Below are positions 20,461 through 33,294 of a stretch of DNA of 64,000 nt, one piece after another. The notes beneath the pieces were generated by a model. It did not search any database. It had not been told where the DNA came from and saw only the letters and a list, made by a program, of their open reading frames with translations. The stretch spans positions 75,901,094 to 75,965,093 of the forward strand of contig OY754337.1 in NCBI GenBank assembly GCA_963573305.1, read 5' to 3'. Position 1 is the first letter of the stretch, and every line of letters starts with the position of its first letter. Origin of the DNA: Pyrrhosoma nymphula (lineage: Eukaryota; Arthropoda; Insecta; Odonata; Coenagrionidae). A program made the translations under genes and the position numbers.

Positions 20461-22429
20461 CCTTCTTTAGAGTAACCGACAATTTCAGTGAAGAATGTTG
20501 AATTTAGCATTTTGGAAAATGCATAACAAGCAATCACGAAAAACAGTTCACTCAGATTTCATTAATTATTCAATAATATACTGAAGCATGTAGAATAGTT
20601 TCACTGCTAAACGTTTTGGAAATGCTTGATGATAAAATCAAACGCCTTAGAATTTAAATATTGTACTATTTAAAAACAGGCTATTTTTATGACTCATTTT
20701 TAGGAGGACGTCGGCATTATTTTTTTAATTACAAAATATTGTGTACACCATGATGTTTCTGTAATGCGAATGTTGATCGGAGTTTAGGGAAAATTTACAC
20801 TACATACAAGAAAGTAGAAAATTTTACACTTCATTAAAATTGTTAGAACTATGGAAACCAGCTTGTTCTGTTTATTGCTGAAATCGGACCGACAATTACT
20901 ATCTTTTATTTTATTGAAACACTGGAACCGTTTTTCTAGAACAATTTTTTCCAATTACAAAACTCAATTTAATTTGTTCTTATTCTCTTCGAGGTTAAGA
21001 TGGTTGCAAATCAACGTTTCATTTTTTTGACTGCAAATTTTAGTAAAAGTAATCCCATCCTAATTTTTTTGCAGGCACTTGATATTCCCTCAAACGTTTA
21101 AGATTATGCAGAAAAAAATGCCTTCGCATCTGACAATCAGCCCTGCGCTCTAATTTTATTCATAGAATATTTTATTGGCTGATAAGTTTATTTTAATTGC
21201 AAGCTTACGCCAGAACAGGCGAGTTAAGCTCACATTCAGTGTTTCAAGTAGTACATTGCATTGGCTTATGAAGCAAGGTACTGTCTTCATTATAAAAACA
21301 GGGCCAAACAAAACTGCTCTTAGATCCATAAATGTTATAAGCCCACTAAAATTGGCATATTTTACTAAAATAAAATATAAATAATGCATATAACAATACT
21401 TCAAAATACTAATACATAGTACTATACTTTACATAGCTAACGCTTACATTATGTGACTCCATTGACATGATAAAAGGAAGGATGACATGATTCTCAAAAA
21501 AGAGGGCTATATGGCATTTACTTTACGAATCCTGCGGCGCATAGCTTGTTGCCTACCTTAAAACAATCTCAGCCCAAATATGGGTATAATAAACTAAACA
21601 GTTTTAGCATAAATATAAGTAGCAAGCTCTTATTGGTAAATTCCTGTGATGGACATGAGGGATTTAAGGTATTGGAAGGACGAAAGTGCATCAGGAGAAA
21701 AAGATTAGATTAGTACCATCAGGTCACCTTAATTCACGCGGGAAAATGTTTCCAGTTGTTTTCTAGCGCTTAAGAAGCATTGGATGAAGAGTTTCGAGGG
21801 TGGCCATAAGCTATATTTAGTTTAAACAAAGGATTTCAAAACTATCGGCTAGGATTTATAATTCGCATGTCATCCAATTTATCCTGATAATTTTTCACCC
21901 CTTGCTATAGTAATGACCGCTCATCCTCGTTCCCTTTATTTTTCATCTCCATTGTCCCTTGCACTGGATATTTGGCTCACAAAAACATGCTAGGGATAAC
22001 TTAGTAACCTATGAAGACAAAAAATGACGTTAATAAAATGATATTTTGAGGAATATTCGCAAATGAATAGTACCTATTATTCAGACGTTATCAAAATTCT
22101 GGAAAAGATTAAACAAATAAACAAGAAAATATAGGATTGATAAGCTTGAATAAAAGCTTCGAACAGTATCCTTATCAAAATAGAAAAAATTCAAGCAGAC
22201 GAAATTCAACCAAAAGTATACCCTATTTGGGACATATTTAATAAAATAATTTGAAAAGACCTAATTAGAAAGATAAATTGAAAATCCAGCCCAACTAGGC
22301 GAAAAACGGACCAAATAATTTGAGGAAAACATAGATTTAACCTTTCTGTTTATCATAGGGCAAAACACCACAAGTGAATTAAATTTCTTCTAATTAAAAT
22401 GGAATAATTAAAACAGTAGTGAAACAATG
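20461..22429. other. Unassigned AT-rich DNA
   Basis: About 2 kb with no gene, inverted termini or repeat that I can detect. Confidence 0.4.
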
Positions 22430-23145
22430 GTAAGAATATGTGAAGAAACACTCGTTATTAGTACCTACTTATCCACGTTTAAGGCTTAGAGACAGGTTTA
22501 AGGTAGGTAAACCTGTCAACAAACCTTTATTTACGTAAGGTTTATTCGTTTCATCACCACATCATCAATCATTTTATTTAACCAATTGAAACATTAGTTG
22601 AATGCTGCCTTCCTGATCCCTGCTAACTCCTTTATGACCTTGTTACTCTGCTGTTTCATTTCCCACTTCATCTGACCTATCTGTCCCTTGATCGTCTTAA
22701 TGGGTCTTTCCCTCATGTTTTCCCTTATTTTATGCTCTTGAACCGTTGCGTCACCAAGCGTGGCTAATCCATCTGGACCTTTGTCTTTCTGATGTTGCTC
22801 TATATGATATTCTCCTCGAATATTCTTTGCTAAACTTCCTCCTTTTTTATCGTATCCGTCGTTTTGATTTTAAGCATTTTTCCATCCCCAGCACCAAGTT
22901 TCGAAAGCCTTCATTCTCTTTCGTTCCAGTTTTGCAATGGTCCATGTCCCTGAGCAATAAAGTGCAACACCTCACACGAATGTTTCAGTTACTACTTAGT
23001 TTTTGACATTCCTATTATCATTGAACTCAACATTTGTTTTTTCATCGATAATGTTTCATTTGCTTGAGCTTTCCTTCACTTGATATCCGTTGAACTTCTT
23101 CCAATCCATGTCACGCAACTTCCTAGGTAGGTGAAGGTAGATATT
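22430..23145 (-). repeat. Left arm of a 716-bp inverted duplication, containing LINE relics
   Basis: This segment is the reverse complement of 23590-24305 with only scattered differences. On its minus strand it carries degenerate LINE C-terminal sequence: an FETWCW-type motif, the HHQKDKGPDGL region and KWEMKQQSNKVIKEL. It retains slightly different substitutions from the right arm, so the two arms have diverged since duplication. Confidence 0.9.
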
Positions 23146-23351
23146 ACTTGTTGAAACACCTCTTCTTGAAACGTAATTTCTGCATTCACTGTGATAATTG
23201 TCATTTTCAATCCCTTGAAAAGTTTGGTTTTAATTAATAACCATGGTTGGCTAATAAAGGTTGTGTGGGAAATTTCTAATAGCAGGCGTTTCTTTCTATG
23301 TTTTACGATTGAAAGATTCCACTGGTTTAATCCTGAAATTATTAGTTTCAT
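23076..23351 (-). pseudogene. LINE ORF2 fragment spanning the left arm and spacer
   Basis: The minus-strand frame ends in EVFQQVISTFTYLGSCVTWI and continues GRSSTDIK. This matches the conserved FxYLGSxITxDGRSxxDI motif that follows the RT domain in endonuclease-RT LINEs. It is degraded before and after, with no catalytic RT motifs. It shows which strand of the duplicated segment was the original coding strand. Confidence 0.65.
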
Positions 23352-23495
23352 AATAATAAAATAAGTGGTAATAACAGGGGTAATCTAAAGAAAGTATAGT
23401 GATTTATTTGGCAAATAATGAAAAAAGTGCGAAAAGTGAAGTGGCTCTAAAGCAGACTATCTCGCTTAAATAATATCTACTCATTTAGAGCAGAC

Positions 23496-23586
23496 CAAAA
23501 ATATGATGTTAGGAAAATAATGTCAGACGTATGGGAATATAAAATACCTCCATTCGTGCTCATATAATCAATTTGAGGCATTCGCA
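23496..23586 (+). repeat. 90-bp direct repeat, copy 1 (left of inverted arm)
   Basis: AAAAATATGATGTTAGGAAA through GAGGCATTCGCA, repeated at 24305-24394. The two copies differ by an A-run length and a 2-bp AT. They lie immediately on either side of the inverted arm 23590-24305. Confidence 0.9.
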
Positions 23587-23589
23587 AAT

Positions 23590-24305
23590 AATATCTACCT
23601 TCACCTACCTAGGAAGTTGCGTGACATGGATTGGAAGAAGTTCAACGGATATCAAGTGAAGGAAAGCTCAAGCAAATGAAACATTATCGATGAAAAAACA
23701 AATGTTGAGTTCATTGATAATAGGAATGTCAAAAACTAAGTAGTAACTGAAACATTCGTGTGAGGTGTTGCACTTTATTGCTCAGGGACATGGACCATTG
23801 CAAAACTGGAACAAAAGAGAAGGAAGGCTTTCGAAACTTGGTGCTGGGGATGGAAAAATGCTGAAAATCAAAACGACGGATACGATAAAAAAGGTGGGAG
23901 TTTAGCAAAGAATATTCCAGGAGAATATCATATAGAGCAACATCAGAAAGACAAAGGTCCAGATGGATTAGCCACGCTTTGTGACGCAACGGTTCAAGAG
24001 CATAAAATAAGGGAAAACATGAGGGAAAGACCCATTAAGACGATCAAGGGACAGGTAGGTCAGATGAAGTGGGAAATGAAACAGCAGAGTAACAAGGTCA
24101 TAAAGGAGTTAGCAGGGATCAGGAAGGCAGCATTCAACTAATGTTTCAATTGAATAAATAAAATGATTGATGATGTGGTGATGAAACGAATAAACCTTAC
24201 CTAAATAAAGGTGTGTTGACAGGTTTACCTACCTTAAACCTGTCAATAAGCCTTAAACGTGGATAAGTAGGTACTAATAATGATTGTTTCTTCACATATT
24301 CTTAC
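23590..24305 (+). repeat. Right arm of the 716-bp inverted duplication
   Basis: This is the reverse complement of 22430-23145 and equal in length. On the plus strand it reads GVALYCSGTWTIAKLE, KAFETWCWGWKN, then NIRE/EHQK-type sequence and IKELAGIRKAAFN, remnants of a LINE C-terminus with stops between. It is bracketed by the 90-bp direct repeat, so this arm looks inserted into a pre-existing 90-bp sequence. Confidence 0.9.
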
Positions 24306-24394
24306 AAAAAATATGATGTTAGGAAAATAATGTCAGACGTATGGGAATATAAAATACCTCCATTCGTGCTCATAATCAATTTGAGGCATTCGCA
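24305..24394 (+). repeat. 90-bp direct repeat, copy 2 (right of inverted arm)
   Basis: Matches 23496-23586 and ends GAGGCATTCGCA before unique sequence. Confidence 0.9.
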
Positions 24395-27300
24395 CCCGAG
24401 AAAAATAACTCTTACTAGGATTTGTTGATTTAGAGGCCTACAAAGTTCCTCCAAGCAAACGTAAACACAGCGTGCAGAGAACAAATCTATCCATAACACA
24501 AAATCAAGGTTTTCCAGCGATTTGCTTATAATATTTCAAAGATAGAGTTAAAAGTAATGAATTATGGCAATCACACTGGTTGAAAACTCTTTTGTCCAAA
24601 TTTGAGTCGGTTTACGCATACCTTCACGGAAGAAGCCAGGTAATATTTAACAAATACTAAAATTTAATCAGTTGAAATATTAAGGATATAGGATTGATGC
24701 TTACCCGCCGGTGAGACTGTTAGGCCACATGGGTGGAGCACACCTGCTTGGTGAAGCGAATCACCCACGGAAAAGACAGAAAAATTTATTAGAACGGATT
24801 TCGCATTTTTTATGGATTTAAAAATTCACCGGTCTTAAGAAATATTTCTTTTTACTGAAACAAACACAGAAAAATACAAAAACTGGAAGTTAATAAATTT
24901 TATGACAATTACACACATTTGGTACACATCAAATTAAAACACACCATGCAACATATTTTAGAGGTAGGCAGCGTTACTTACTAATAAAACGTATTCTTAT
25001 CCTTAGGGCATAAAATGAACATTTTTCCACCATAAATGTTACAACATTACCCTTTTGAAATGAAAAATAACAAAAAACAATGCAAGGGACTAATCAATGT
25101 TAAGCGAAGAGCAAGAATAGCACCAGCAAGTACAAGATTCAAGAATAGATAAAATAAACCTATGAAAAACATACCATAAGAATATATATAATTTACAAAT
25201 TACCATCGCAAGTAAAAACTGAAATCATACCACTTAAAAGAATAGCATTGACAGGTATGAATTACATTCTCTATTGATAAAGATGTTACAAGCAGTTTGG
25301 ATTTTCATGATTTAATTGATATGAGCGGCAGCTGTTTTTGTTTCGGACAACTTCCTAGACAAGGGTGGGGACTTAGTATAGACGAGAGTCGAAATGTTCT
25401 CCGGCGTGAAGGAAGACCACAGCGGAGCGGACTTAAACGCTAAACGGCATCGAATTCCCTCTCGCCATAAGAGGACAACGAGACATTCCAAATAGCCGAG
25501 CTACAATTTCCGCGGCGGTAATCTTCTTAAACGTTTTTATCCAGGATTTGAGCATATTTGACCGTTAATCTGCCGTCAGCCATGGAAAGCAATTACAGCA
25601 ACCTGTAGCATGCGAGTCCCCAGAGCGATGAGAGAGAACTCTCGCAAGTTGACATCCACAAAAGGCGAAAATGGCGAACGAATGAATGGAACCACCATTT
25701 CGTTATCGATACATTCTCCAACTATGCTCACTGCCGAAAAATGAATTCCTTTTCTTCTACTTTGCAAATAAAATACAATTTAATTGTAAATAATGACGAG
25801 GGATACACTGAATGAAAGACAGCAGAGTACGCAAATTAAGTTGCCTGTGAAATTTGCGGATCAATTCAATAAAACAGTCAAATCAATTATATTGAAAATT
25901 AATTAATAAAAGTCGAAGAAAACGTTCCTCATTCTTGAAATGAGTTGCGTTCAAATATACTGAAAACTAAGTTTGCAGGAATATGCTCCCTCCATCACTC
26001 ATAATATTCAAACAGGAGCCTTTAGCCGCGAAACTTGAGTTTTTCCTTTTTTGTGTATTGAAAATTAGTCACGTAAATTTTAAAAGGTTTGTATATTGCA
26101 TTTTTCCCAAGGGGAATGCTGAATTATATGGTATAAAAATCAATTGATATTAAATAAAAATAAAAGTAAAAACAATTATAGAAGGGTATGAATGTGAAGG
26201 CTGATGGATATGGAATGAAAACACAAAAACTCACATATGCTTCCACAGAAAAATGCTGATCCGCATACAACTCGACATCAATGTAGTTTCAGTGATATTT
26301 TCTCTTTTTACAATAGACAATTGATTTTTAAAAGTCAAGCTGCTATGAGAAATATGAAGTAAATGGTGATGACAAAAACCTTAGTTTTCACGAGAGAACT
26401 CCTCAGTATTTAACTAAATAAACATACTTGAGGATTTGACTTGACTTATTTGTTTCACGGCGTACGCTAGAAACACCTTCGCAACCGATGGTTTTTTTAG
26501 CAATTTTATACAAAATATTAAGGTCATTCGTATTTTTTTAATAATTTAAAACCACATAAAATACACGCCGCTGAATTTCTGATGCAATCTGTTCGTCAGA
26601 CCTTCCTCATTTTTAAATGACGTCTATCTGAAGTACTCTGTCGTATCATATCCCATAGTGAACCGTATTTAATTTTTGGCAGATACCTCGAGAAATAGTG
26701 TAGTAAGTGTCCGACATTATGAATGAAAAGATGGATAAATGGATGAAATAGAAAAGATGGATGGATAAGGATATGGATAAGAAATATGAGATCTTTCTCG
26801 CAATAATGGGGCCCAATTTATTATATATTATGCGAGGTGATGTCACGTTAACACTAAATTAACCAAAGTGAAAAATATAAAATAAATAGAGAAATATATT
26901 TTAATCCAAAAGAATGCATTAAAAAATTCCTAAGGATATTTAAGATTAAGAAAATTAACAAAATTCATATTCCACAGTTGTTACATGAAATGTTCATTTC
27001 AATATCAAGTAATATTTTAGCACATACCTAACGTATACATTAAGTAGCAAGTAATGGACGTTATCACTTATTTTGTTACAAAAAGATTTCAGGAAACGTT
27101 GGACCATAATCTTTTAAAAGCTTCAAGTTTAAGAAAGATGATAGCCACTTCCTTCCATTTCATTGATAATTGTTATTATTATTCCATTCCATTTCTATTC
27201 AATTTTCCAATTCAATTATTCACGTTTATTTCTGCAATCGTGGATTGGGCAATGCTAGAGGGTTTATCGGTAGCAGAGTGTGGAAAGTTTGGCAGAGGAG

Positions 27301-29640
27301 GCTGAAGGGTCAGTTCATACCAGTATGGGTGAGCAAAGGTCTTGTTTTATAGCTCATGGAACAGGATATGCATTAAAGCATGAACAGACAATCAGAGAGA
27401 AGAGGAGTATTTGATCCCATAATCCTTCTTAGGTGATCATAGGGGGAAAATAGTCGATGCATGAACAATAGGCATTTTTCTCTTAAAAAAGATTAGTAAT
27501 GTGGGAAGGTTCTGATGCTAAATTTGAGAAACCTTTGATCAAAACTGAAATTAAATATAAATCATTGCTTCAGCTTGTCAACAATAGTGTAGTCAGTATT
27601 TTAACGGCAAGGGAAGCAAGAAATGTAAATAAATACTATTAACCCAACAAAATGATGTCCACACCATGATATTAGCAGTAAAATTCCCAGTATGTAAAAC
27701 GATTTAATGGTGGGTTTAATAGCACAATACTGTCCGGTAATAATAGGACATAAATACTTCTTGAAAGCTCTCTCAAACATTATAAGTGCTCTCAATTAAG
27801 AGCATCGGGAGAGGATTAAAATATTTTGGCGTGGCATGAGGGCAGAAACGTTATTATAAGGAAAATGAAAAAAATGTAGATGTTTATAAGAGGAGGGAGG
27901 AAATTATAAAACGCAGGTGGCCAAGGCAGAGTGAAGGAATTACTGTTAATACCAGTAAATATATCTTGGGTATATATAGTATATATATATATACATCTTA
28001 TAAAAGGTATCTTAATATAGGATAAACTTTGCAATCACGTGGTTGATTTCAGAGATGAAGTAGCATCACAATTATAATTTGGTAACAGCCTCCGACGATA
28101 AGACGTAACTAACGAAGATGCCTAATGTTTTTACTGACTAAACCAAGCCGAAAATGACTGCTTGATTAGGTGCCTGAGTGCATTAAGGTGATCAATCTTA
28201 CGTCTTGTTTATCATTATATCGATCGTGCTAAAATCTATTTAGGTGGTCACGTTCATATCGCGAGACCAAAGTTTACGCTGGCTAGTCATCATGGGCAGT
28301 CATCGAGGCGAATATCGGTTTGCTGTAGCTCTTCCTTCCATTCTCCTCCCAGCTAACCGATTTACAATTTCTTGTGTTAAAAACCCTCGCAATTTGCTAT
28401 TTGTCGAATGCATGTCGAAAGACTAAACGTCTTAAGATTTTTCAGTCTACACTGATAGTCATACAACTTTTATTCATTAACATAACGTCACGTTGCATAT
28501 TATAAAAGTGATCAATGCCTTACCTACGACAAATCATATTTTTCCTGCAAAAATGTATTCACTTTTTAGCCTTCTGAATCACTTGGAAACTTAAGAGAAT
28601 ATGAACCACCGGACCACTGCGGTGAAAGCAAACATTTTTGGCATTGATCAGTTCATTTCTAAGAAAACCAACACGAGTTGTGATGAGTCATAATAGATTT
28701 TCAACCTCAGAATGACGTCCTCTTGAAACTACGAGGCCTTCAAGAGATTTTAATAAGGTCCGCAACTCTGCAGTGGCAAACAGACGAAGAGGGGCCGAGA
28801 ACTTATTGGCAGCGGAACCAGCGAAGCGCAAATCACTGTGCTCTTCCTGCTTCACTTAATTGAGCGTCCGCCCGCAGCGATGGGTACACAAGCCTGCACG
28901 CCTAAATCTCGAACATACTACTGGTACCTACATATATGGGCGTGGCGCTCCGTCGGGTGCACCGTTATTAAACGTCATCGTCTTTCGTCAACAGACTCAA
29001 TATTCCATATAGTCCCAGGCGCATGCGTCCAAGAGAACCCCCACATTGAAGTGCCATTCGCACACGAAAAAGTTAAGAGTAGAAATCTGTGCCTGAACTT
29101 TAAAAGAAAAACACTTTTACCAAACTAAAAAAACTTCACTGCTAGAAGTGCACGTCTTTGAAAAATTCACTCAATCGTTACTCGTCTGCGGTACGCTGCA
29201 TTAGAAAAGAATCACAGACCATTTCTAGTTCGGATCTAGAGGTCGAAACGGGGCATGAAAGACGTTCGAATTTTGTATATTTCGAATTTTGAGCATTCTA
29301 GGTGCCATTGAATATAAAAAAACTATTCGTAAATGTAGGAAAAGCAGTGCAAAAACTACAGTTCCTTAATCCATGAACTTTTTTCATATTTTTGTCGTGG
29401 CCAAGACCATTTAAGACCACGTTTTATTAGTATGTTTATGAGAAAAAAAGCAGAAAACAGGGAGAGTTTCTCACGGTTTCTCCTTTCTGTACCTTAAGTA
29501 TTTCGAACAATTAAGAAAAAGATATTTCAAAGCGCAGGTACAAAGACTAAAACATTTCGGTATATTTTATGCACTGTATACTGAAGTACCTCGGACTCAC
29601 CATCTCCGTAAGAAAAAAAAAACAGAAAATAGGCTGCTAC
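24395..29640. other. AT-rich unassigned DNA (5.2 kb)
   Basis: No gene family or terminal structure recognised. Minor features are a GGAT-rich minisatellite at about 26735-26785 (ATGGATAAATGGATG, ATGGATGGATAAGG), a TA dinucleotide tract at about 27968-27995, and a slightly more complex patch at 28790-29130 whose 96-codon frame has no motif. Host regulatory DNA or very old repeats are possible. Confidence 0.4.
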
Positions 29641-29685
29641 GGTTTTATTCTTCCAACTCCACCAAGGAGTTGGAAGAATAAAACC
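29641..29685. repeat. Perfect 20-bp hairpin (Penelope-like terminus)
   Basis: GGTTTTATTCTTCCAACTCC, loop ACCAA, then its exact reverse complement. The AAGAATAAAACC side resembles the GTC-AATAAA tails of the other palindromic relics in this window. Confidence 0.75.
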
Positions 29686-30020
29686 ATGTACCTACTTATT
29701 CACGGTTGTTACTGAATATTATGCGGGTATAATAATAGGATTCCGCTGCATTAAAAAATACAAAGTAAGACACCGTCTCAGGCCCTACTTGATGGAATTA
29801 TTTCATTATAGAACAATGAAAAAAACGCACTTTGTAACCAGAAGATGCAATTCTGTTGCGAATCCGTAGGTTTTAAAAAAATAAAACTAGGATTTCGAAG
29901 TGTGTTTATTCACTTCCAAGTATTCTATACCAGGTTTCACGTGATTCATCAAGGATTGATATAATTCAGGTTGGCTAGAGTGATTAACTGAAATAAACAA
30001 TTAATTAAATCATGAAAAAG

Positions 30021-30178
30021 AAAACTTAGTTTTATTCCACGAATTTATTTTACGGTACTACTAGTTTCGACGCAGCGGTGTCATCCTCAGCTACCTTGTC
30101 TGAAGTACCTGAAGATGACACCGCTGCGTTGAAACTAGTAGTGTCGTAAAATAAATAGGTTAAATAAAACAAAGTTTT
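30021..30178. mobile_element. Palindromic Penelope-like relic with hammerhead-like cores on both strands
   Basis: An inverted repeat of about 70-bp arms. On the plus strand CTGAAGA (30109-30115) is followed by T, GAC, an 8-base loop, GTT, GAAAC (30131-30135), TAGTAGT and GTC (30143-30145), then GTAAAATAAA. A three-base stem I can form between TAC just before CTGAAGA and GTA just after GTC. The minus-strand arm has CTGAGGA (30090-30084) and GAAAC but ACC in place of GTC. The layout matches minimal type I hammerheads of Penelope-like elements, except for the extra pyrimidine after CTGANGA. Confidence 0.6.
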
Positions 30179-30574
30179 TTTTATTACCTAATTAAATTGA
30201 ACTTCCCCAACGTTGAGCCTGAAACCATTGAGATAAACATATTGTGATTAGTTCAGATTGTTTGGAGTATGACTCTAGGGTGACCTAACGAAATAGTACC
30301 GCTACAAGCGAAATCACATGATGTAATGAATCACTTCCGGAACTTTTGCCGGATGAAAAATCTGAGCTTGTCGCAATGCAAATTGCATGACAGAATAAGT
30401 TTTCATACTGTCACACATGGTATCTCGCAATCACGCACAACGCTCAGTAACGGAAACAGTAATTCATATATAATTCTTCCAAAAATGTAAAATCCTCCGT
30501 AATATTTGAAGGGGAATGGAGGTTAAATGGAATCATGCGTTGTTTTACCCCTGGGGACTGTTTGGTGGGCGGGG
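30179..30574. other. Unassigned DNA
   Basis: Nothing recognisable up to the hAT insertion. Confidence 0.4.
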
Positions 30575-31339
30575 GTAGTGGTCAGGGGCGTATTTACGGG
30601 GGTAGGGGGGGATGAACGGGACCGGTCTCCCCCCAGAACAAAAAATTAAATTAGTATGTACAACGTGCAAAAAGATTTATAGTCCATAATTACGTTGAAA
30701 ATAAGAAATATTCAAAGTCATAACGCCAACAGATTACTGTAGTTACAAGCGTACCATTCTTAATACACGTCTCGAATAATATTAGCTTTCAATGTTAATA
30801 CGGTGGATCTGACGAACCTGTAACCTAACTCCCCTTCGTAGAAACATTGGACTGACCCGGTACCGCGGTCCTAACATGATAGCGCACCGAGAGGTGGTGA
30901 AGCGCAATCTGCTGTCTTGTAGTTATTTCGTTCAGCGGGCCAAGAGTTTAGTTGCTGGCTAACTTGTTTCAGTACAGTGGAAAAGAAGCGTAAGGCATCT
31001 CACCCCTCCCACTTCCCTTCTCTTCCCCTATGAAACAGAAACCTAACCTTTGGTCCTTAAAAATGTTGGGAGCTTAAAAGCTTCGGATGGCTTCAAAAAG
31101 TGCCCCATTCTCACCCGTATTTATCCTACCCTCTCTGTGGTCTGGCCGTACTTTCTTTAAAATAAGCATTATTCTGTTTTCGTGCTATTAAAATCAGATA
31201 TTTTTTCAGATGAATGCTGATGAAAGAGAAAATTTGTTAAAAAAAGCCTGAAAAACTGATGAAAATTTTCAATTCTCCTCCACAGAGTTCGAAAAACGCA
31301 AATTGAAGTTCCAGTATAGTTGGATCAAAAACAGAAATT

Positions 31340-31970
31340 AGCTTGTTTATTCCAACAATTAACGCAACTTTGATGCACTCTGACATTTCCAAATGTTATT
31401 TTCTCAATGCCTTATTTATTGTAAAGAAAGTATTTTCATGCACCTTGCCTCTAACTAAATACTTATAGAGTGAGAAAATTGATTTGTTCAGTGCTGTCAC
31501 TTAAGCTGAACAAACATTTAATTAAACAAAAAAAATCAGGGACAGCGCTGAGGCAGAATTTTTAGGAATATTTGAGATCATTGACACTATATATCTTAAG
31601 GAAGGTATCCCGATCAAAGTTCCTGGAATGTTTTACTGCCAAACAGCACGGGAAAATTCACCTCACGACACTCCAGAAACATATTTTAGAAGAGCTTCTT
31701 TCACACCGTTCAGGTCATTTTATTACTCAATTAATTAGCAGTTCCTCTCGAAAATAAATTCTCTCTTCACTTGAGAATTTCCCGCGTTGAAAAAAAGAAA
31801 ACTGCAATAATCCATTAAAGCTTTGTACAATCAACATGAAAATGCAATAGAGTATTTGCACACTTTTGGGAAGTGACATCTAAAAAATCTATCGATACTT
31901 CAGACACTAAATTTTCATTCTGACGCTCGAGAGGCTTTTCGTTAATTTTTTATAAGCTAATAAAATCTAA
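31340..31970 (+). pseudogene. hAT transposase, middle part (RNase H-like region), with stops
   Basis: Plus-strand conceptual translation with a few stops: CYFLNALFIVKKVFSCTLPL, TKYL-stop-SEKIDLFSAV (about 31440-31490), EIIDTIYLKEGIPIKVPGMF, then DTPETYFRRASFTPF (about 31670), FLSKINSLF and LHTFGK. The order matches hAT transposases of the ZMYM1/DUF4371-like group: a TLPLSKxLQ block, IKVPRxxxRQT, then DTPEEYYRxxxFIPFLDxFI. The N-terminal zinc finger and first catalytic region are not recognisable between 30600 and 31340. The reading is lost at the LINE insertion near 31975 and resumes at 37780. Confidence 0.7.
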
Positions 31971-31975
31971 TAAAT

Positions 31976-32357
31976 TATTATTGCGCCGAAACACTGGTCC
32001 GCCATGTTTTGTAGGCTCTGACGTCATCTCCCATAGTCGACCATTTGTTGATTTGGAGATTGTGTGACTGTGTAGTCTTAGCGTGCGGACGAAACTTTAC
32101 CTATTAAATAGCAAATATCGAAATAACTTCGAAAAGGCAAATACTATTTCACTCTCAACGCACAGCTAGGCTATTTCGCTTCTGCTTGTATGGGAGATGA
32201 CGTCACACTACGAATAACCAATGATTGGGCGTTTAGACCTAGGCAATTTCGATGCTAAAACAATGCATATTAAAAGCTATTTATTAAATTAATTAGTTGG
32301 AATTATACCTTGGTATTTCGTACGTGGCATTTCGAAACCGAACACTACTACACTACA
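31976..32357 (+). promoter_or_regulatory. Putative LINE 5' region with inverted CRE-type repeats
   Basis: The sequence between the interrupted hAT frame and ORF1. The 17-mer TGACGTCATCTCCCATA (32019-32035) occurs again in inverted orientation at 32189-32205. TGACGTCA itself is the palindromic CRE/ATF site. ACACTACTACACTACAGTTG (about 32342) may mark the true element start, because the exact 5' boundary and TSD of the LINE are not clear. Alternatively the inverted repeat belongs to a separate small insertion. Confidence 0.4.
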
Positions 32358-32457
32358 GTTGCTCGCTGATGCTCGGACGAGGCTGACGTGCCTAGCGGAC
32401 GCTCCGTCTAACTTTCACTTCCTCGTAGAAACCTCCCCCATTCCTGCCACTACCACC

Positions 32458-33165
32458 ATGCCGCCGAAGCCTGCCCCGAAGAAGGAAACCGACCGCGACG
32501 ATCTTAAGTCTATGGTCGATGGCATCATGAAGACAATGTCTTCGTTTAAAGAAGAATTGGAGCTGGCAAAGAAGGAAGATACGCCCAAGAAACAGGCAAA
32601 TCTCTCAGCTCTCGAGGAAAGATTTCTAGCCTTCAAGGTGACGGTGGAAACTGATCTCCGGCGTTTCACGCAAAAGTTGGATGAGCTCCAAAAGAAGACT
32701 GAGGACTTCGACGATCGCCTCGACGCCCTAGAGCAATACTCCCGGAGGAACTGCCTGCTGATCCATGGAGTGAAAGAAATTGATCGGGAGGATTGCTTGA
32801 AGGTGGCTGAAGACTTCTTCTCCAGCAACCTAAAGGTTAAAGTCAACCCTATCCTTCTTGGGCGAGCGCACAGGATTGGCCCAAACCGTGCTTCGAACGA
32901 TCTCTCTAGGCCCATAATTGTGAGATTCGTCTCCTATCAGGAAAGGGATAAAGTCTGGAGGGTGAAGAAAAACCTTAAGGGAACGGGCTTCCTAATCACT
33001 GAATCTCTCACAGCGACCCGCAAGAAGATTCTCCTGGAAGCAAAAAACTGGGTGGGCACCCGTAATGCGTGGACGCAAGACGGAAAAATAGTCATTCTAC
33101 GAGAAAATGGCACGAGGGCCTTCATATCTTCGATGAGGGACCTTCAGAGGGAGAGGGGAGGTTAG
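32458..33165 (+). CDS. LINE ORF1 protein (coiled coil plus RNA-binding domain)
   Basis: Likely a nucleic-acid chaperone that packages LINE RNA into ribonucleoprotein particles. I chose the ATG at 32458 (ACCACCATGCC, good context; protein starts MPPKPAPKKETD, 235 aa). An upstream in-frame ATG at 32359 would add 33 residues. Residues about 15-110 are charged with heptad-like leucines and end in LDALEQYSRRN, a typical coiled coil. Residues about 110-225 form an RRM-like/CTD unit as in L1 ORF1p and Transposase_22 proteins: CLLIHGVKE, LLGRAHRIG, RPIIVRFVSYQERDKVWR, then GFLITESLTATRKKILLEAK and NAWTQDGKIVILRENG. No zinc knuckle is present. The frame is intact, and ORF2 follows after about 0.7 kb in the same strand. 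Confidence 0.85.
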   Translation: MPPKPAPKKETDRDDLKSMVDGIMKTMSSFKEELELAKKEDTPKKQANLSALEERFLAFKVTVETDLRRFTQKLDELQKKTEDFDDRLDALEQYSRRNCLLIHGVKEIDREDCLKVAEDFFSSNLKVKVNPILLGRAHRIGPNRASNDLSRPIIVRFVSYQERDKVWRVKKNLKGTGFLITESLTATRKKILLEAKNWVGTRNAWTQDGKIVILRENGTRAFISSMRDLQRERGG

Positions 33166-33294
33166 AAAATTCTCATTAACAAGAGACGGAGTCTCCGCAA
33201 CATAGCATAGTCATCTGACAAAGAGGCAGAAGAAGGCAACGCTGTTCTGTGTTTTGGTCATTGCACATCGTTACCTCTGCTATCGCTTATTCAC

